Assembly: GCA_965226865.1 (NCBI GenBank)
Contig: CBDDEH010000004.1
Coordinates: 868,001 to 932,000 of the forward strand
From: CBDDEH01 sp965226865
Lineage (GTDB): Bacteria > Chloroflexota > Dehalococcoidia > Lucifugimonadales > JAGWBF01
Length of the DNA: 64,000 bases
Direction of reading: 5' to 3'
Positions within the stretch are counted from its first letter, which is position 1. Every line of letters starts with the position of its first letter. Shown here in pieces: positions 24,658 to 33,256 of this stretch. The notes below the pieces were generated by a model that made no database searches, was not told the DNA's origin, and saw only the letters and a list, made by a program, of their open reading frames with translations. Position numbers and translations under genes: made by a program.

Positions 24658-26304
24658 ATGAAGGTAGTCGAAGCCATCGCGGAGATATTAAAACGGGAGG
24701 GGGTGAATTACCTGCCGAGTTATCCGACGACGCCGGTGATCGACGCGGCAGCGGCTGCGAGAATAAGGCCGATCATCTGCCGCCAGGAGCGCGTTGGAGT
24801 GGGAATAGCCGACGGGTTTAGCCGGGTTAAGAACGGCAAGTCAGTCGGCGTGTTCGCAATGCAGAATGGGCCGGGAGCAGAGAATGCATTCTCTGGGGTG
24901 GCTACCGCCTTTTCAGACTCGGTTCCGATTCTTATCTTGCCTCTCGGGTATCCCAAGAGTATGGCCGGATTACCTCGTATCTTTAACTCGGTCAGGGCTT
25001 ATGGTCCTGTAACCAAGTACGTGGAGGAAATACGCTCCGCAGATCTGGTTGGCGAAGTCATGCGACGAGCCTTTAGCCAGCTTAAGACGGGGCGTCCCGG
25101 GCCGGTAATGGTGGAGATACCGTCAGATATCGCCGAAGAGGATGTTGACGAGTCGGTCGTTGACTACGAGCCCGTGAAGGCATCCAAAACTGCTGCCGAC
25201 CACCGGGACGTGGATGAGGCTGCCGGGGTGCTGTTGGAATCCAAATATCCTGTAATCCATGCCGGTCAGGGCGTGCTGTATGCGGGAGCTACTGAGGATT
25301 TGGTTGAACTTGCGGAGTTAGTACAGGCGCCGGTAATGACTACCTTATTAGGAAAAAGCGCCTTTCCGGAGAATCATCCTCTGTCTTTGGGTACCGGTTC
25401 GGGTACCATAACAGGGCCTATCGTCCACTTCCTGCGCAAAGCCGATCTGGTTTTTGGCATTGGTTGCAGCTTCGCAAAGCATGCGATGAGCACCAACATT
25501 CCTCCTGGCAAGGTCATGGTTCATGCTACCAACGACGAGAGAGACGTCAACAAATACTACGCCACAGATTATCCAATTATCGGAGACGCGAAGCTGGTGA
25601 TAAGGCAGTTCATAGAAGCCATCAAAGACCGCGGAGGCAAAAACGTCAGGGCCAACGATAGAGCCGTGGCGCAGGATGTCGCCTTGGTACATAATGCGTG
25701 GCTCAACGAATGGATGCCAAAGCTAACGTCCGATGAGGTGCCCATAACTCCATATCGAGTAATCTGGGACCTGATGCAGACAGTGGATCCAAGCGACGCT
25801 ATTGTTACTCACGACTCTGGTAGTCCTCGTAACCAGATGGTACCCTTCTATCGTTCGGCAGGCCCCAGAAGCTATCTCGGCTGGGGTAAGTCGCATGGGT
25901 TGGGCACGGGCTTGGGGCTTGCCATCGGGGCAAAACTGGCTGCCCCGGAGAAGTTGGCGGTTCACTGGATGGGCGATGCCGCCTTCGGAATGGTTGGATT
26001 GGACTTCGAGACCGCAGTTAGGTGTGACCTACCCATCATGGCGATCGTCTCCAACAACTCCTCGATGGCTTGTGAGTTCGACCACTTGAGGGTGTCCCAT
26101 GAGCTATATGGGACCCGGAGCTTTGGTGGGAATTATGCCGAGTTGGCCAAGGCGATGGGTGGTCATGCTGAAAGGGTTGAAAGTCCTGCGGAGATAGCCC
26201 CAGCGATTGGAAGGGCCCGTAAAGCAACCGAGGATGGACGCGCAGCCCTGATCGAAGTGATCACGTCCGAAGAAAGGACGAATTCCCATTACAAGGCGTT
26301 CTGA
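24658..26304 (+). CDS. Thiamine diphosphate-dependent enzyme (acetolactate synthase-like)
   Basis: A 548-residue three-domain ThDP enzyme of the acetolactate synthase/benzoylformate decarboxylase superfamily. The Pyr domain holds the cofactor-activating Glu in CRQERVGVGIADGFSR, a central domain follows (about 190-320), and the PP domain has the metal-ThDP motif starting MGDAAFGMVGLDFETAVRC and ending with NN (VSNNSSM). FAMQNGPGAENAFSGVATAF is the usual substrate-side loop. No ilvN regulatory subunit lies next to it, so biosynthetic AHAS is uncertain. Oxalyl-CoA decarboxylase, sulfoacetaldehyde acetyltransferase or benzoylformate decarboxylase types are alternatives. Confidence 0.85.
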   Translation: MKVVEAIAEILKREGVNYLPSYPTTPVIDAAAAARIRPIICRQERVGVGIADGFSRVKNGKSVGVFAMQNGPGAENAFSGVATAFSDSVPILILPLGYPKSMAGLPRIFNSVRAYGPVTKYVEEIRSADLVGEVMRRAFSQLKTGRPGPVMVEIPSDIAEEDVDESVVDYEPVKASKTAADHRDVDEAAGVLLESKYPVIHAGQGVLYAGATEDLVELAELVQAPVMTTLLGKSAFPENHPLSLGTGSGTITGPIVHFLRKADLVFGIGCSFAKHAMSTNIPPGKVMVHATNDERDVNKYYATDYPIIGDAKLVIRQFIEAIKDRGGKNVRANDRAVAQDVALVHNAWLNEWMPKLTSDEVPITPYRVIWDLMQTVDPSDAIVTHDSGSPRNQMVPFYRSAGPRSYLGWGKSHGLGTGLGLAIGAKLAAPEKLAVHWMGDAAFGMVGLDFETAVRCDLPIMAIVSNNSSMACEFDHLRVSHELYGTRSFGGNYAELAKAMGGHAERVESPAEIAPAIGRARKATEDGRAALIEVITSEERTNSHYKAF

Positions 26305-26341
26305 CACGGGCGAGGGTTGTCAATCTTGACCGCCCAAATAT

Positions 26342-26872
26342 ATGATGGTGGATGTGGACGCCGATAGAGCCCGCTACTCCCTCGGAGCGTTGTCCAGCGT
26401 CACCGCAGAAGCGATAGGCGAGCCAGGAAACAGGACTTTTCGCCTAGTCCTGGAATCAGGGTCCGCTTCGGCATACATCTGGTTGGAGAAGAATCAGCTT
26501 TACCAACTTGCTATCCATATCCAAACTATCATCTCATCGCTGCCGGCCGACAGTGCCAGAGAAGGTAGTGCTCCCGAACCCAAGTGGCCTGGTGAGACAG
26601 TAAACCTTGACTTCAAAGTCGGTAAGATGGCCATCGGTCACGACGCCACCAGCAACTCCCTGCTCCTCCTGGCTCACGATGTCGAAGAGGAAGATGAGGA
26701 AACGGCCACGGTAAGTGGGTGGCTCGTGTTGAAACAGGGAGAGGGTCTCGCGGAAGAGGCCTTAAGGGTCTGCGCTGCCGGAAGACCGAGATGCTTCCTT
26801 TGCGGCCAGCCGATAGATCCAGATGGCCATATGTGCCCCAGATCGAATGGACATGGCCCCCTTCAGTCGTGA
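26342..26872 (+). CDS. DUF3090 family protein
   Basis: A 176-residue protein matching DUF3090. The N-terminal region ends in FRLVLESGSASAYIWLEKNQL, the centre in DFKVGKMAIGHDATSNSLLL, an acidic segment EEEDEETATVS follows, and the C-terminal cysteine cluster CFLCGQPIDPDGHMCPRSNGH probably binds zinc. The biochemical role of DUF3090 is not established. It is followed after six bases by an SCO1664-family gene, a pairing well known from actinobacteria, so the two probably act together. Its presence here supports a Chloroflexota/actinobacteria-like gene set. Confidence 0.85.
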   Translation: MMVDVDADRARYSLGALSSVTAEAIGEPGNRTFRLVLESGSASAYIWLEKNQLYQLAIHIQTIISSLPADSAREGSAPEPKWPGETVNLDFKVGKMAIGHDATSNSLLLLAHDVEEEDEETATVSGWLVLKQGEGLAEEALRVCAAGRPRCFLCGQPIDPDGHMCPRSNGHGPLQS

Positions 26873-26878
26873 CGTAGC

Positions 26879-27607
26879 ATGATTCTGATGCCAGACTCGG
26901 TACTTTCATGGCAAGACACTCACAAGCTGCTGGAGGCAGGTGAGTTCGCGTCATCGGTCCTGTCTCCGTGGGGCTCGAATTACACTTTTCTGGCCACGAT
27001 ACGAGACGGCTCCCGAGAGTGTAGAGCAGTTTATAAGCCGAAGGCGGGGGAAGTGCCGTTGTGGGATTTCCCCGCCGGGACTCTGTGCAAGCGAGAGTAC
27101 GCAGCTTATCTCCTTAGCGAAATTCTCGGGTGGAGATTTATCCCTCCGACCGTGTTGAGGGATGGACCGCATGGTGAGGGATCCGTTCAACTCTTTGTCG
27201 AGCACGATCCGCGGATCACTTATTTCAATATTCGAAAGACACACCCAGATGCCCTCCGGATGATTGGCTGCTTTGATCTCGTGTCTAACAACGCTGACCG
27301 GAAGGCCATCCATTGCCTCCTCGGCAACGACGGAAACATTTGGGGCATCGACCATGGCCTGACCTTCAACTCCGTTATCAAGCTAAGGACGGTGATCTGG
27401 GACCACGCCGGTGCCCCCATACCTTCTACTTATCTGGACTCGCTTGCAGCCTTGCTGCAGGACCTCGATCGCCCCGATGGGAAGGCAAGTGAACTGGTAA
27501 GCTTGCTGGACAGCGACGAAGTTGAAGCTCTAGCGGTGAGGATAAGCTGGCTGTTGGAGACACGGGAATACCCAGAAATACGTGTCCGTAAGCGCCCGGG
27601 ATTGTAG
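26879..27607 (+). CDS. SCO1664 family (PI3/4-kinase-like fold) protein
   Basis: A 242-residue protein of the SCO1664 family, distantly related to phosphatidylinositol 3-/4-kinase folds. Visible are the N-terminal VYKPKAGEVPLWDFP lysine-containing loop, which would bind nucleotide phosphate, and the catalytic-loop-like SNNADRKAIHCLL, followed by the DFG-like IWGIDHGLTFN. These resemble the D-x-x-x-x-N and D-x-G metal-binding elements of such kinases. It directly follows DUF3090 and overlaps nothing. The substrate is unknown. Confidence 0.83.
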   Translation: MILMPDSVLSWQDTHKLLEAGEFASSVLSPWGSNYTFLATIRDGSRECRAVYKPKAGEVPLWDFPAGTLCKREYAAYLLSEILGWRFIPPTVLRDGPHGEGSVQLFVEHDPRITYFNIRKTHPDALRMIGCFDLVSNNADRKAIHCLLGNDGNIWGIDHGLTFNSVIKLRTVIWDHAGAPIPSTYLDSLAALLQDLDRPDGKASELVSLLDSDEVEALAVRISWLLETREYPEIRVRKRPGL

Positions 27608-27608
27608 C

Positions 27609-28565
27609 ATGAACTGTCCAACTTGCGGTATTGAGAACCTGCCCGACGCCGAGTTTTGCAGCAACTGTGGAGTGCCTCTGGCGATTCAACCCGAAGAACC
27701 GGAAGGTATCATTTACTGTACAAGTTGCGGCACTAAAAACTCCACAGCCAGCAGGAACTGCTCCGAATGTGGCAACGAGCTACGACATTCACCTAGTAAG
27801 GGCAGTTTTCCAGTCGGCGTCTCCTCTGGTGATCTTGGACAGGGCGTGGGAGCGGTTCAGGGGGGCTTGGACAGGCTTATCGCCGAGACTTTTAGGATCT
27901 ACAGAGGAAGTTTTTGGCAATTTTTCTTCATCGCCCTGATCGCAGAGGTTCCTCTGATTGTCGCTTCCGTGGTACCGATTACGGCCGTTGCAGTGATCTT
28001 TTTTTTGCTAGGTATATTACTTTATATCGTGGCGGACGCTGCAACTATTTACGGTGTTGCTTGGTCGTATTTAGGTAGGGACGTAAGGGTTAGCGAGTGT
28101 TACAGTCGAGCCTGGCGCAAATTTTGGCCTCTACTTATCGGCTGGATAGTGTTTGCCGTTGCCCTATTATTAGCGGCTGTTCTTTGGCTGATTCTTGTAG
28201 GGGTAGTTTTGTTCTTTTATCTCCTGGTGAGCCGGTTTTTCTATTCCCAGGCGATTGTGTTTGAAGGGAAAATGCCACTGGCTGCCCTGGGACGTAGCCG
28301 TGACTTGGTGAAAGGCAGCTGGTGGAGGGTCTTTGTAATAGGAATAGTCTTTTTCGTTGGGATATTCTTGATATCCATGATTCTCAGCGTTCCAGGATTC
28401 CTCTTTGAGCCTGTTGTTCCTGCCCTGGGTGCACTGCTTGTAGGCATAGCTGCAGCCGTAGCTGCGCCGATCGGATACATCGGTGCCACCGTCGTGTATT
28501 TCCACCTGCGCAATGGTAATGAAACTTACACTCTTGAGGACATGGCCGTTGAGTTGGACAGGTGA
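27609..28565 (+). CDS. Double zinc-ribbon membrane protein
   Basis: The 318-residue protein starts at ATG 27609 (MNCPTCGIENLPDAEFCSNC), one base after the SCO1664 stop codon. A second in-frame GTG at 27582 is less likely. Two zinc ribbons follow each other: CPTCG...CSNCG (residues 3-23) and CTSCG...CSECG (about 38-58). A linker then leads to five or six membrane helices, with a segment (ALGRSRDLVKGSWWRVF) resembling the glycerophosphoryl-diester-phosphodiesterase membrane domain/DUF975-like families. Function is unknown; zinc-ribbon membrane proteins often act in envelope organisation. Confidence 0.72.
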   Translation: MNCPTCGIENLPDAEFCSNCGVPLAIQPEEPEGIIYCTSCGTKNSTASRNCSECGNELRHSPSKGSFPVGVSSGDLGQGVGAVQGGLDRLIAETFRIYRGSFWQFFFIALIAEVPLIVASVVPITAVAVIFFLLGILLYIVADAATIYGVAWSYLGRDVRVSECYSRAWRKFWPLLIGWIVFAVALLLAAVLWLILVGVVLFFYLLVSRFFYSQAIVFEGKMPLAALGRSRDLVKGSWWRVFVIGIVFFVGIFLISMILSVPGFLFEPVVPALGALLVGIAAAVAAPIGYIGATVVYFHLRNGNETYTLEDMAVELDR

Positions 28566-28762
28566 TTCGATCAACTGTCCGGCCTGTGGGCGGAAAATTA
28601 CCAGATGCCTGGCTCTGTGGCAGTTGCGGAGCCATTGGCAAATTTGTGTCGGAGATTGTCCTGCTGATCGGGTACGTCCTGGTGGCGTTCGACAAGGACA
28701 AGCAGGGCTGGCATGACAAGATCGCATCCACCTACGTGGTGAGGAAACAGAAGGGGTCTTAA
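28564..28762 (+). pseudogene. Zinc-ribbon/RDD-domain protein remnant, frameshifted
   Basis: Right after the previous gene the sequence encodes INCPACGRKIT in one frame and DAWLCGSCGAIGKF in the next. Together these make a typical two-CxxC zinc ribbon split by a frameshift near 28600. The second frame then runs directly into VSEIVLLIGYVLVAFDKDKQ and GWHDKIASTYVV, the very C-terminus of an RDD membrane domain, whose first two helices are missing. It therefore looks like a frameshifted gene with an internal deletion. An open reading frame from GTG 28562 covers 66 residues, so a short product cannot be excluded. Confidence 0.6.
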
Positions 28763-29199
28763 GCGGGCGTATCCGATGGTGGCGCAGGATGGTCACGGCG
28801 ATAGGACTCGAGAGCACTCGTGAACTTGCCCTGGAACTCTTCCAGGGATCTGGGTTGTATGAGTAATTGGCGCCCACTGAGGAGGCGCACCCGCAGTCTG
28901 CCTCCAAATGGGAGTTTCAGCATTTCTATCTGGCCTATTTGCTGGAACGGGATGTATTTTACCCGCGGACGGCCGTAAGCAATCATCAAGAGGTCGTCAT
29001 ATACCACGTACTGAGAAGGCGTCGTGAACCAGGTGAAGGCTGCCACGCCAAGCCCGACTATTATAAGAAGGGGTTGTGTCGATATTAGGCCGATCACACC
29101 GACAGCCAATGAAAGGGCCATCGTGAAATTGAAGGTAGATCCGTGCCGGTCTGTATGGATAGCCTCGTGCGATTGTTCCATCGGCATATATTCTAACAT
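28759..29199 (-). CDS. Small membrane protein with PH-like domain
   Basis: A 146-residue protein with two adjacent membrane helices (about 26-60) followed by a beta-rich stretch YVVYDDLLMIAYGRPRVKYI, then PFQQIGQIEM. This resembles the bacterial PH (bPH/YdbS-like) domains found after a membrane hairpin. It converges on the RDD remnant with a four-base overlap. The start could be the ATG at 29184 (MPMEQS) instead of 29199. No precise role is known. Confidence 0.65.
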   Translation of the reverse strand: MLEYMPMEQSHEAIHTDRHGSTFNFTMALSLAVGVIGLISTQPLLIIVGLGVAAFTWFTTPSQYVVYDDLLMIAYGRPRVKYIPFQQIGQIEMLKLPFGGRLRVRLLSGRQLLIQPRSLEEFQGKFTSALESYRRDHPAPPSDTPA

Positions 29200-29254
29200 A
29201 TGGATGAGTGGTTTTTGACCAGCCTCGTTACGATATTTGTTTTAAGCATTAGTA

Positions 29255-29680
29255 ATGGCGCATCTGATATACTTACGGGGGTCTTGCTTCAGGTTGGATT
29301 GGGTAGAATTCCGAGTGAACTCGAAACGTGATAAACGCCAGGTAAGACTCGCAGTCTTTGAGAACGAACCGCTGGCACGCTTGGCCGAACAGCGCCTGCG
29401 CGAAGAGGACATTCCATCGGTGGTCAGAGCGCTGGGGGGTGGTCCGGGTGTCTACGGTGTGGCCACTCATTTGCCCCACGCTCTTTATATAATGGCCGAT
29501 GACCAGATGCGGGCCTATCAGGTCCTCGATCTTCCACCCGCCGAGATGGAAGAACGGGACCGTACTGCTTTCCACTCATCTAATGGCCCGTCCATCCTGG
29601 TTATTGGATTGGTGATAGTCGGTGCCGCAGCTCTATTAATGGGCATCGTCGAGCTGCTGATCAAGCGGGTTCTCGACTAA
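29255..29680 (+). CDS. DUF2007-like protein with C-terminal membrane anchor
   Basis: A 141-residue protein whose middle (LAVFENEPLARLAEQRLREE, then IPSVVRALGGGPGVYG) matches the DUF2007/putative signal-transducing fold. A hydrophobic C-terminal segment (about 113-135) is a likely membrane anchor. The true start may be GTG 29315 (VNSKRDKRQVRLAVF), because the first 20 residues are not conserved-looking. It stands alone, 246 bases before minC. Function is unknown. Confidence 0.65.
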   Translation: MAHLIYLRGSCFRLDWVEFRVNSKRDKRQVRLAVFENEPLARLAEQRLREEDIPSVVRALGGGPGVYGVATHLPHALYIMADDQMRAYQVLDLPPAEMEERDRTAFHSSNGPSILVIGLVIVGAAALLMGIVELLIKRVLD

Positions 29681-29746
29681 TCTATCTCTACCCCCTACAC
29701 AAATCGACACAATTCATCCTCACCTGACGCCGTACAAATTTTGACT

Positions 29747-29768
29747 AATTTTGAATTTGTTCAAAATT
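29747..29768. repeat. Perfect 9-base inverted repeat upstream of minC
   Basis: AATTTTGAA and TTCAAAATT flank a TTTG loop. The site overlaps the spacer of a possible promoter (TTGACT at 29741-29746), so it could be an operator for the min operon. AT-rich chance occurrence is also possible. The rest of 29681-29926 shows nothing else. Confidence 0.4.
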
Positions 29769-29926
29769 GCGTGGTCTTTTGCCTAGAAACAGTTGGCCTG
29801 CGGTTGTTAGTCTGAATCATTCGTCGTTCAAGGGGTAGTGCAGGATGTGTGTGCGGTTGCTAAGAAAACCCTGAACCAAGACCCTGGCCGGACTATACCT
29901 CAGAACTGGCACACTACATCCTCTAG

Positions 29927-30748
29927 TTGAAAGCGGAATTGACACTATTGCAAGACAGGGGCTCAAAGGAGACCGCGGTTACCGGTTTGTTAGACCAGGA
30001 ATTGGTCAAGGTAGGTGGCCGAGGCAGAGATGTAGAGTTCACACTCGACGATGACGTGCCGATCGAGGAGCTTGAGAGGGGTATACGCAGCTATCTTGCG
30101 AACCATGGCAAATGGTTCGCTGGAGGCACCGTTTCCGTTAACGCCGGCAGAAGGCTCTTCAATGTGGCTGAGGTGGGGCGAATCAGGCAAGTTCTCACTA
30201 GAGAGTTCGGACTTTACGTGGCCAAGTTCTGGTGCGTGGATGAGGTGGTCAGCCGGGTACTTGATGATGACGCGGGAAGTCATTTCAACGCCGGAGATGG
30301 CGCCGAAGATGGTGATAGCCCAGACTCTTCGTTGGGGCGAGTCGAGCCAAAGGGAAGCAAAGGACCGTTGATGATTAAGGGCACTTGCCGATCGGGTATG
30401 GGCATCAAGCATGACGGTGACGTGGTCGTCATGGGGGATGTTAATCCAGGTGCTGAGATCACTGCCACCGGCGATGTCGTGGTGCTAGGTGTGTTGAGAG
30501 GTACCGCACATGCCGGCACAGAGCATATGGACTTTTCGGATGCGGTCATCGTGGCGCTGTCGCTTATTCCTGTCCAGCTTCGTATCGGCTTGCACTATAC
30601 GGTTGACCCCCTTGGCAAAAAGAAACGGGCGAAATCCACATATCCTGAGATTGCATACGTTAGCGGTGGTTCAATTGTAGTAGAACCGCTTGCTAAGCGC
30701 ATTCAGAGACCAAAAGAAAGGAATAGGTTATGGCAGACGATAGGGTAG
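29927..30748 (+). CDS. minC: Septum site-determining protein MinC
   Basis: The FtsZ-polymerisation inhibitor of the Min division-site system. At 273 residues it is slightly longer than usual. It starts at TTG 29927. The N-terminal domain (1-105) is weakly conserved. The C-terminal beta-helix domain is clear: GTCRSGMGIKHDGDVVVMGD, then VNPGAEITATGDVVVLGVLR, GTAHAG, as in all MinC proteins. The end overlaps minD by 19 bases. A linker of about 20 acidic residues separates the domains. Confidence 0.93.
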   Translation: MKAELTLLQDRGSKETAVTGLLDQELVKVGGRGRDVEFTLDDDVPIEELERGIRSYLANHGKWFAGGTVSVNAGRRLFNVAEVGRIRQVLTREFGLYVAKFWCVDEVVSRVLDDDAGSHFNAGDGAEDGDSPDSSLGRVEPKGSKGPLMIKGTCRSGMGIKHDGDVVVMGDVNPGAEITATGDVVVLGVLRGTAHAGTEHMDFSDAVIVALSLIPVQLRIGLHYTVDPLGKKKRAKSTYPEIAYVSGGSIVVEPLAKRIQRPKERNRLWQTIG

Positions 30749-31641
30749 AAGTTTCGACGGGTACGCAGGAGTCTGAGAGCGGCGGCGCTACCGAGAATTT
30801 GGAATCTCCTAGGGCTGCTAAGAAGGGGACAATCGAGTCTGGTAAAACGATAGTCGTCACCTCTGGAAAGGGAGGCGTTGGCAAGACCACTGCCTCGGCT
30901 AACCTGGGCACCGCTTTAGCGCTAAGAGGCCACAAAACCGTGGTGTTAGATACGGACATTGGACTTCGAAATCTGGATGTAGTAATGGGCCTTGAAAACC
31001 GGATCGTGTATAACCTGGTCGATGTCATCGAAGGCACCTGTAAACTCAGCCAGGCCCTCATCCGGGACAAACATGTTTCCGATCTCTATCTAATTCCAGC
31101 GGCCCAAACACGAGACAAGAACTCTATCCGTCCTGATCAGATGAAGGACCTCTGCCAACAGCTCCGGAAGGACTTTGAGTACATCATAATCGATTGCCCG
31201 GCTGGGATAGAGACAGGTTTTCAAAACGCTATCGCAGCAGCCGACCGGGCTGTAGTCGTTACTACACCTGAAGTTTCCGCGATAAGGGATGCCGACCGCG
31301 TGATCGGCCTGTTAGAGTCTGCCGGTCTGCCGATCCCCGACCTTGTCATCAATCGCATCAAGATGGGCATGGTGCAACAGGGCGACATGATGGACAAGAA
31401 AGATATCCTGGACCTCCTTTCCGTAAACATGCTGGGCCTCGTCCCTGACGATGAGGAGATCATTGTTTCGACCAACAGGGGAACCCCGATTGTGCACAAT
31501 AGCAAGTCTTTGTCTGGGGAAGCCTTTCGAAGAATCGCCGCCCGGATTGATGGTGAGGAGGTTCCTTTCCTGGAGCTGCAGAACGGCTATGGCCTGATGT
31601 CGCGGCTTAAGAAGATCTTCGGCCTAAACGGTAGGAGTTAG
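30730..31641 (+). CDS. minD: Septum site-determining ATPase MinD
   Basis: A deviant-Walker ParA-type ATPase that recruits MinC to the membrane. The motif KGGVGKTTASANLG sits at about residues 50-63, after an unusual N-terminal extension of about 35 residues rich in Glu and Ser. DTDIGLRNLDVVMGLENR and IIDCPAGIETGF follow. The C-terminal amphipathic helix (LMSRLKKIFGL) is the membrane-targeting sequence. An internal start would remove the extension, but the ATG at 30730 has a good AGGAATAGG-type site ahead. Confidence 0.96.
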   Translation: MADDRVEVSTGTQESESGGATENLESPRAAKKGTIESGKTIVVTSGKGGVGKTTASANLGTALALRGHKTVVLDTDIGLRNLDVVMGLENRIVYNLVDVIEGTCKLSQALIRDKHVSDLYLIPAAQTRDKNSIRPDQMKDLCQQLRKDFEYIIIDCPAGIETGFQNAIAAADRAVVVTTPEVSAIRDADRVIGLLESAGLPIPDLVINRIKMGMVQQGDMMDKKDILDLLSVNMLGLVPDDEEIIVSTNRGTPIVHNSKSLSGEAFRRIAARIDGEEVPFLELQNGYGLMSRLKKIFGLNGRS

Positions 31642-31644
31642 TAA

Positions 31645-31920
31645 ATGCTCGACCTACTCAAGTGGGCCCTTCAAAGGCACGAAAAAAGCAAGGACACAGC
31701 CAGAAAGCGTCTGCGGGTTATCCTGGTTCTGGACCGTGTTGGGCTGGCGCCTGAGCAGATGGAAGCCATGAAAAGGGATATCGTGGGGGCCGTATCCAAA
31801 TATCTGGTCGTGGATGAGGAATCGGTGGAAATGGATATGAAGCGTCTTGACGAGTCCCTTGTCCTTGCTTCCAACATTCAGGTCAAAGACATCGTTCGCG
31901 TTCCGATAAACCTGAACTAG
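31645..31920 (+). CDS. minE: Cell division topological specificity factor MinE
   Basis: A 91-residue MinE that stimulates MinD ATPase and drives pole-to-pole oscillation. Residues 1-30 carry the anti-MinCD helix (LDLLKWALQRHEKSKDTARKRL). The dimerisation domain follows (VILVLDRVGLAPEQMEAMKRD). It begins three bases after minD, completing minCDE in the canonical order. The operon ends here; the IS-rich region follows. Confidence 0.94.
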   Translation: MLDLLKWALQRHEKSKDTARKRLRVILVLDRVGLAPEQMEAMKRDIVGAVSKYLVVDEESVEMDMKRLDESLVLASNIQVKDIVRVPINLN

Positions 31921-31998
31921 AACAATGGCCAGGCTTTTACATTGAGCGCATGCGGCGCGGTACACCAGTTTGCCAATAGGCCGTAACCGGGTAGTGTC

Positions 31999-32245
31999 TC
32001 AGTTTGAACTCTGTTCCATTAGGGCCACAATCCATTCCAGCCCATAGGGCCGGCCGGCTAAACCCGCAGCCATCGCTGGCGTGTCACCTTGCAAGGACTT
32101 GTGTGGGCGGCAGAAGTTGTAGAACACGAAATAGAGAGCCAGGGAGTAACAGTGGTTCTGGAGTTTTTTACTAAAAGCATTGGTCAGCCGGGTGAACCGC
32201 CTTAGCGACATTCGCGTGGTCAAATTTGTTAGCAACCAGCAAAAG
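31999..32245 (-). pseudogene. 3' fragment of an IS1-like transposase
   Basis: About 80 codons encode RRFTRLTNAFSKKLQNHCYS, ALYFVFYNFCRPHKSLQGDT, PAMAAGL, the C-terminal end of an IS1/InsB-like DDE transposase that carries the FVFYNF..PHKSL signature. The 5' part of the gene is absent. The fragment stops exactly at the left end of the IS3-family element (32246), and nothing matching the missing part lies beyond its right end. This looks like an older insertion sequence truncated by the newer one. Confidence 0.7.
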
Positions 32246-32255
32246 TGGGACACAT
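32246..32255. repeat. IS3 terminal inverted repeat, left (TGGGACACAT)
   Basis: It matches the opposite end in inverted orientation over ten bases without mismatch; similarity beyond ten bases is imperfect. Confidence 0.8.
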
Positions 32256-32269
32256 TAGGAGCCGAGAGA

Positions 32270-33256
32270 TCAGGGGCTGGATGGAGGTCTGGTGAGCTCC
32301 CTGAGAGCCCTGTTGTAGCGTCGTCGCCGTTCGGTGGTTTGAGCCTTCACCTCCTTCCTGCGTTGTAGGATCTCTTGCAGTCTTCCCTTGAGCACGTCTG
32401 ATGGTGTCACGTTGCCCAGAGCCTTGTGATAGCGCCGGTAGTTGTAGTAGCTGACGAAGGCCGCGATAGCAGCCTCAAGGTCGGCGGGCAACTCATAAGG
32501 CACCTGGTTGACGTCCCGTTTGATGGTCTGGTGGTAGCGCTCCAGCTTCCCGTTGGTCTGAGGGTGGAAAGGAGTTGCTAGGATGTGCTTGATGCCAACC
32601 ATCCCCAGGTAGTCCCTGAATGCTCTTGAGACATAGCCTGGACCGTTGTCACTCAGCAGCCTGGTGCGGTCTGTGACTGGAACCTGGTCCATGCTGGTCG
32701 TGTCCACAGCATCCTGGACCACCTCGATGAAGGAGTCGGCCGTCATATCTTGCTGAAGCCTGTGAGCCAGGATGAAGCGGGAGTAGTCGTCCATAACGGT
32801 GACCAGGTAGTAGTAGCCCCAGCCAACCACCCTGAAGTATGAGGCATCGGTGGCCCACATCTGGTGAGGCCCTGTGGTCTTGCGGTGGTACTCCTTACCC
32901 GCCGCCAACCGCATCTCAGGCCTCTTCACTAGGCCCTCCCTGCCCAGGATACGGTAGACGCTGGACTCTGAGACTGAGAAGCCCTGGTTGTCGGTGATCC
33001 ACGCGGCCAGCTGACGGCAGCTCAGCTCTGGCATCTCCCTGGCTGATAACAGGACTGAGCATTCTTCCTGAATAGTAAGACGGTTCCATCGTGGCTGATC
33101 GCCTCCTGGTCGGTCCTCAAGTCCTTGTTGGTCTTGGCGTCTGAGCCACCGGTAGTAGGTGCTCTTAGGGATGCCCAGCTCTCTGAGGACCTTTCGCTTG
33201 GGGAGGGGAGACGAGGATACTTTGGTAACTACCTCTGCCTTCTCCGGGGCGCTCAT
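32270..33256 (-). CDS. IS3-family transposase OrfB (DDE integrase)
   Basis: A 328-residue transposase with an N-terminal helix-turn-helix (LGIPKSTYYRWLRR) and an rve-type integrase core. The catalytic residues are visible: first Asp in WATDASYFRV, second Asp in LSDNGPGYVSRAF, Glu in NGKLERYHQTIKRDV. HPQTNGKLERYH is diagnostic for the IS3 group. The start ATG overlaps the OrfA stop (ATGA), so it may be translated by coupling instead of the -1 frameshift used by many IS3 elements. It appears intact and may be active. Confidence 0.9.
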   Translation of the reverse strand: MSAPEKAEVVTKVSSSPLPKRKVLRELGIPKSTYYRWLRRQDQQGLEDRPGGDQPRWNRLTIQEECSVLLSAREMPELSCRQLAAWITDNQGFSVSESSVYRILGREGLVKRPEMRLAAGKEYHRKTTGPHQMWATDASYFRVVGWGYYYLVTVMDDYSRFILAHRLQQDMTADSFIEVVQDAVDTTSMDQVPVTDRTRLLSDNGPGYVSRAFRDYLGMVGIKHILATPFHPQTNGKLERYHQTIKRDVNQVPYELPADLEAAIAAFVSYYNYRRYHKALGNVTPSDVLKGRLQEILQRRKEVKAQTTERRRRYNRALRELTRPPSSP

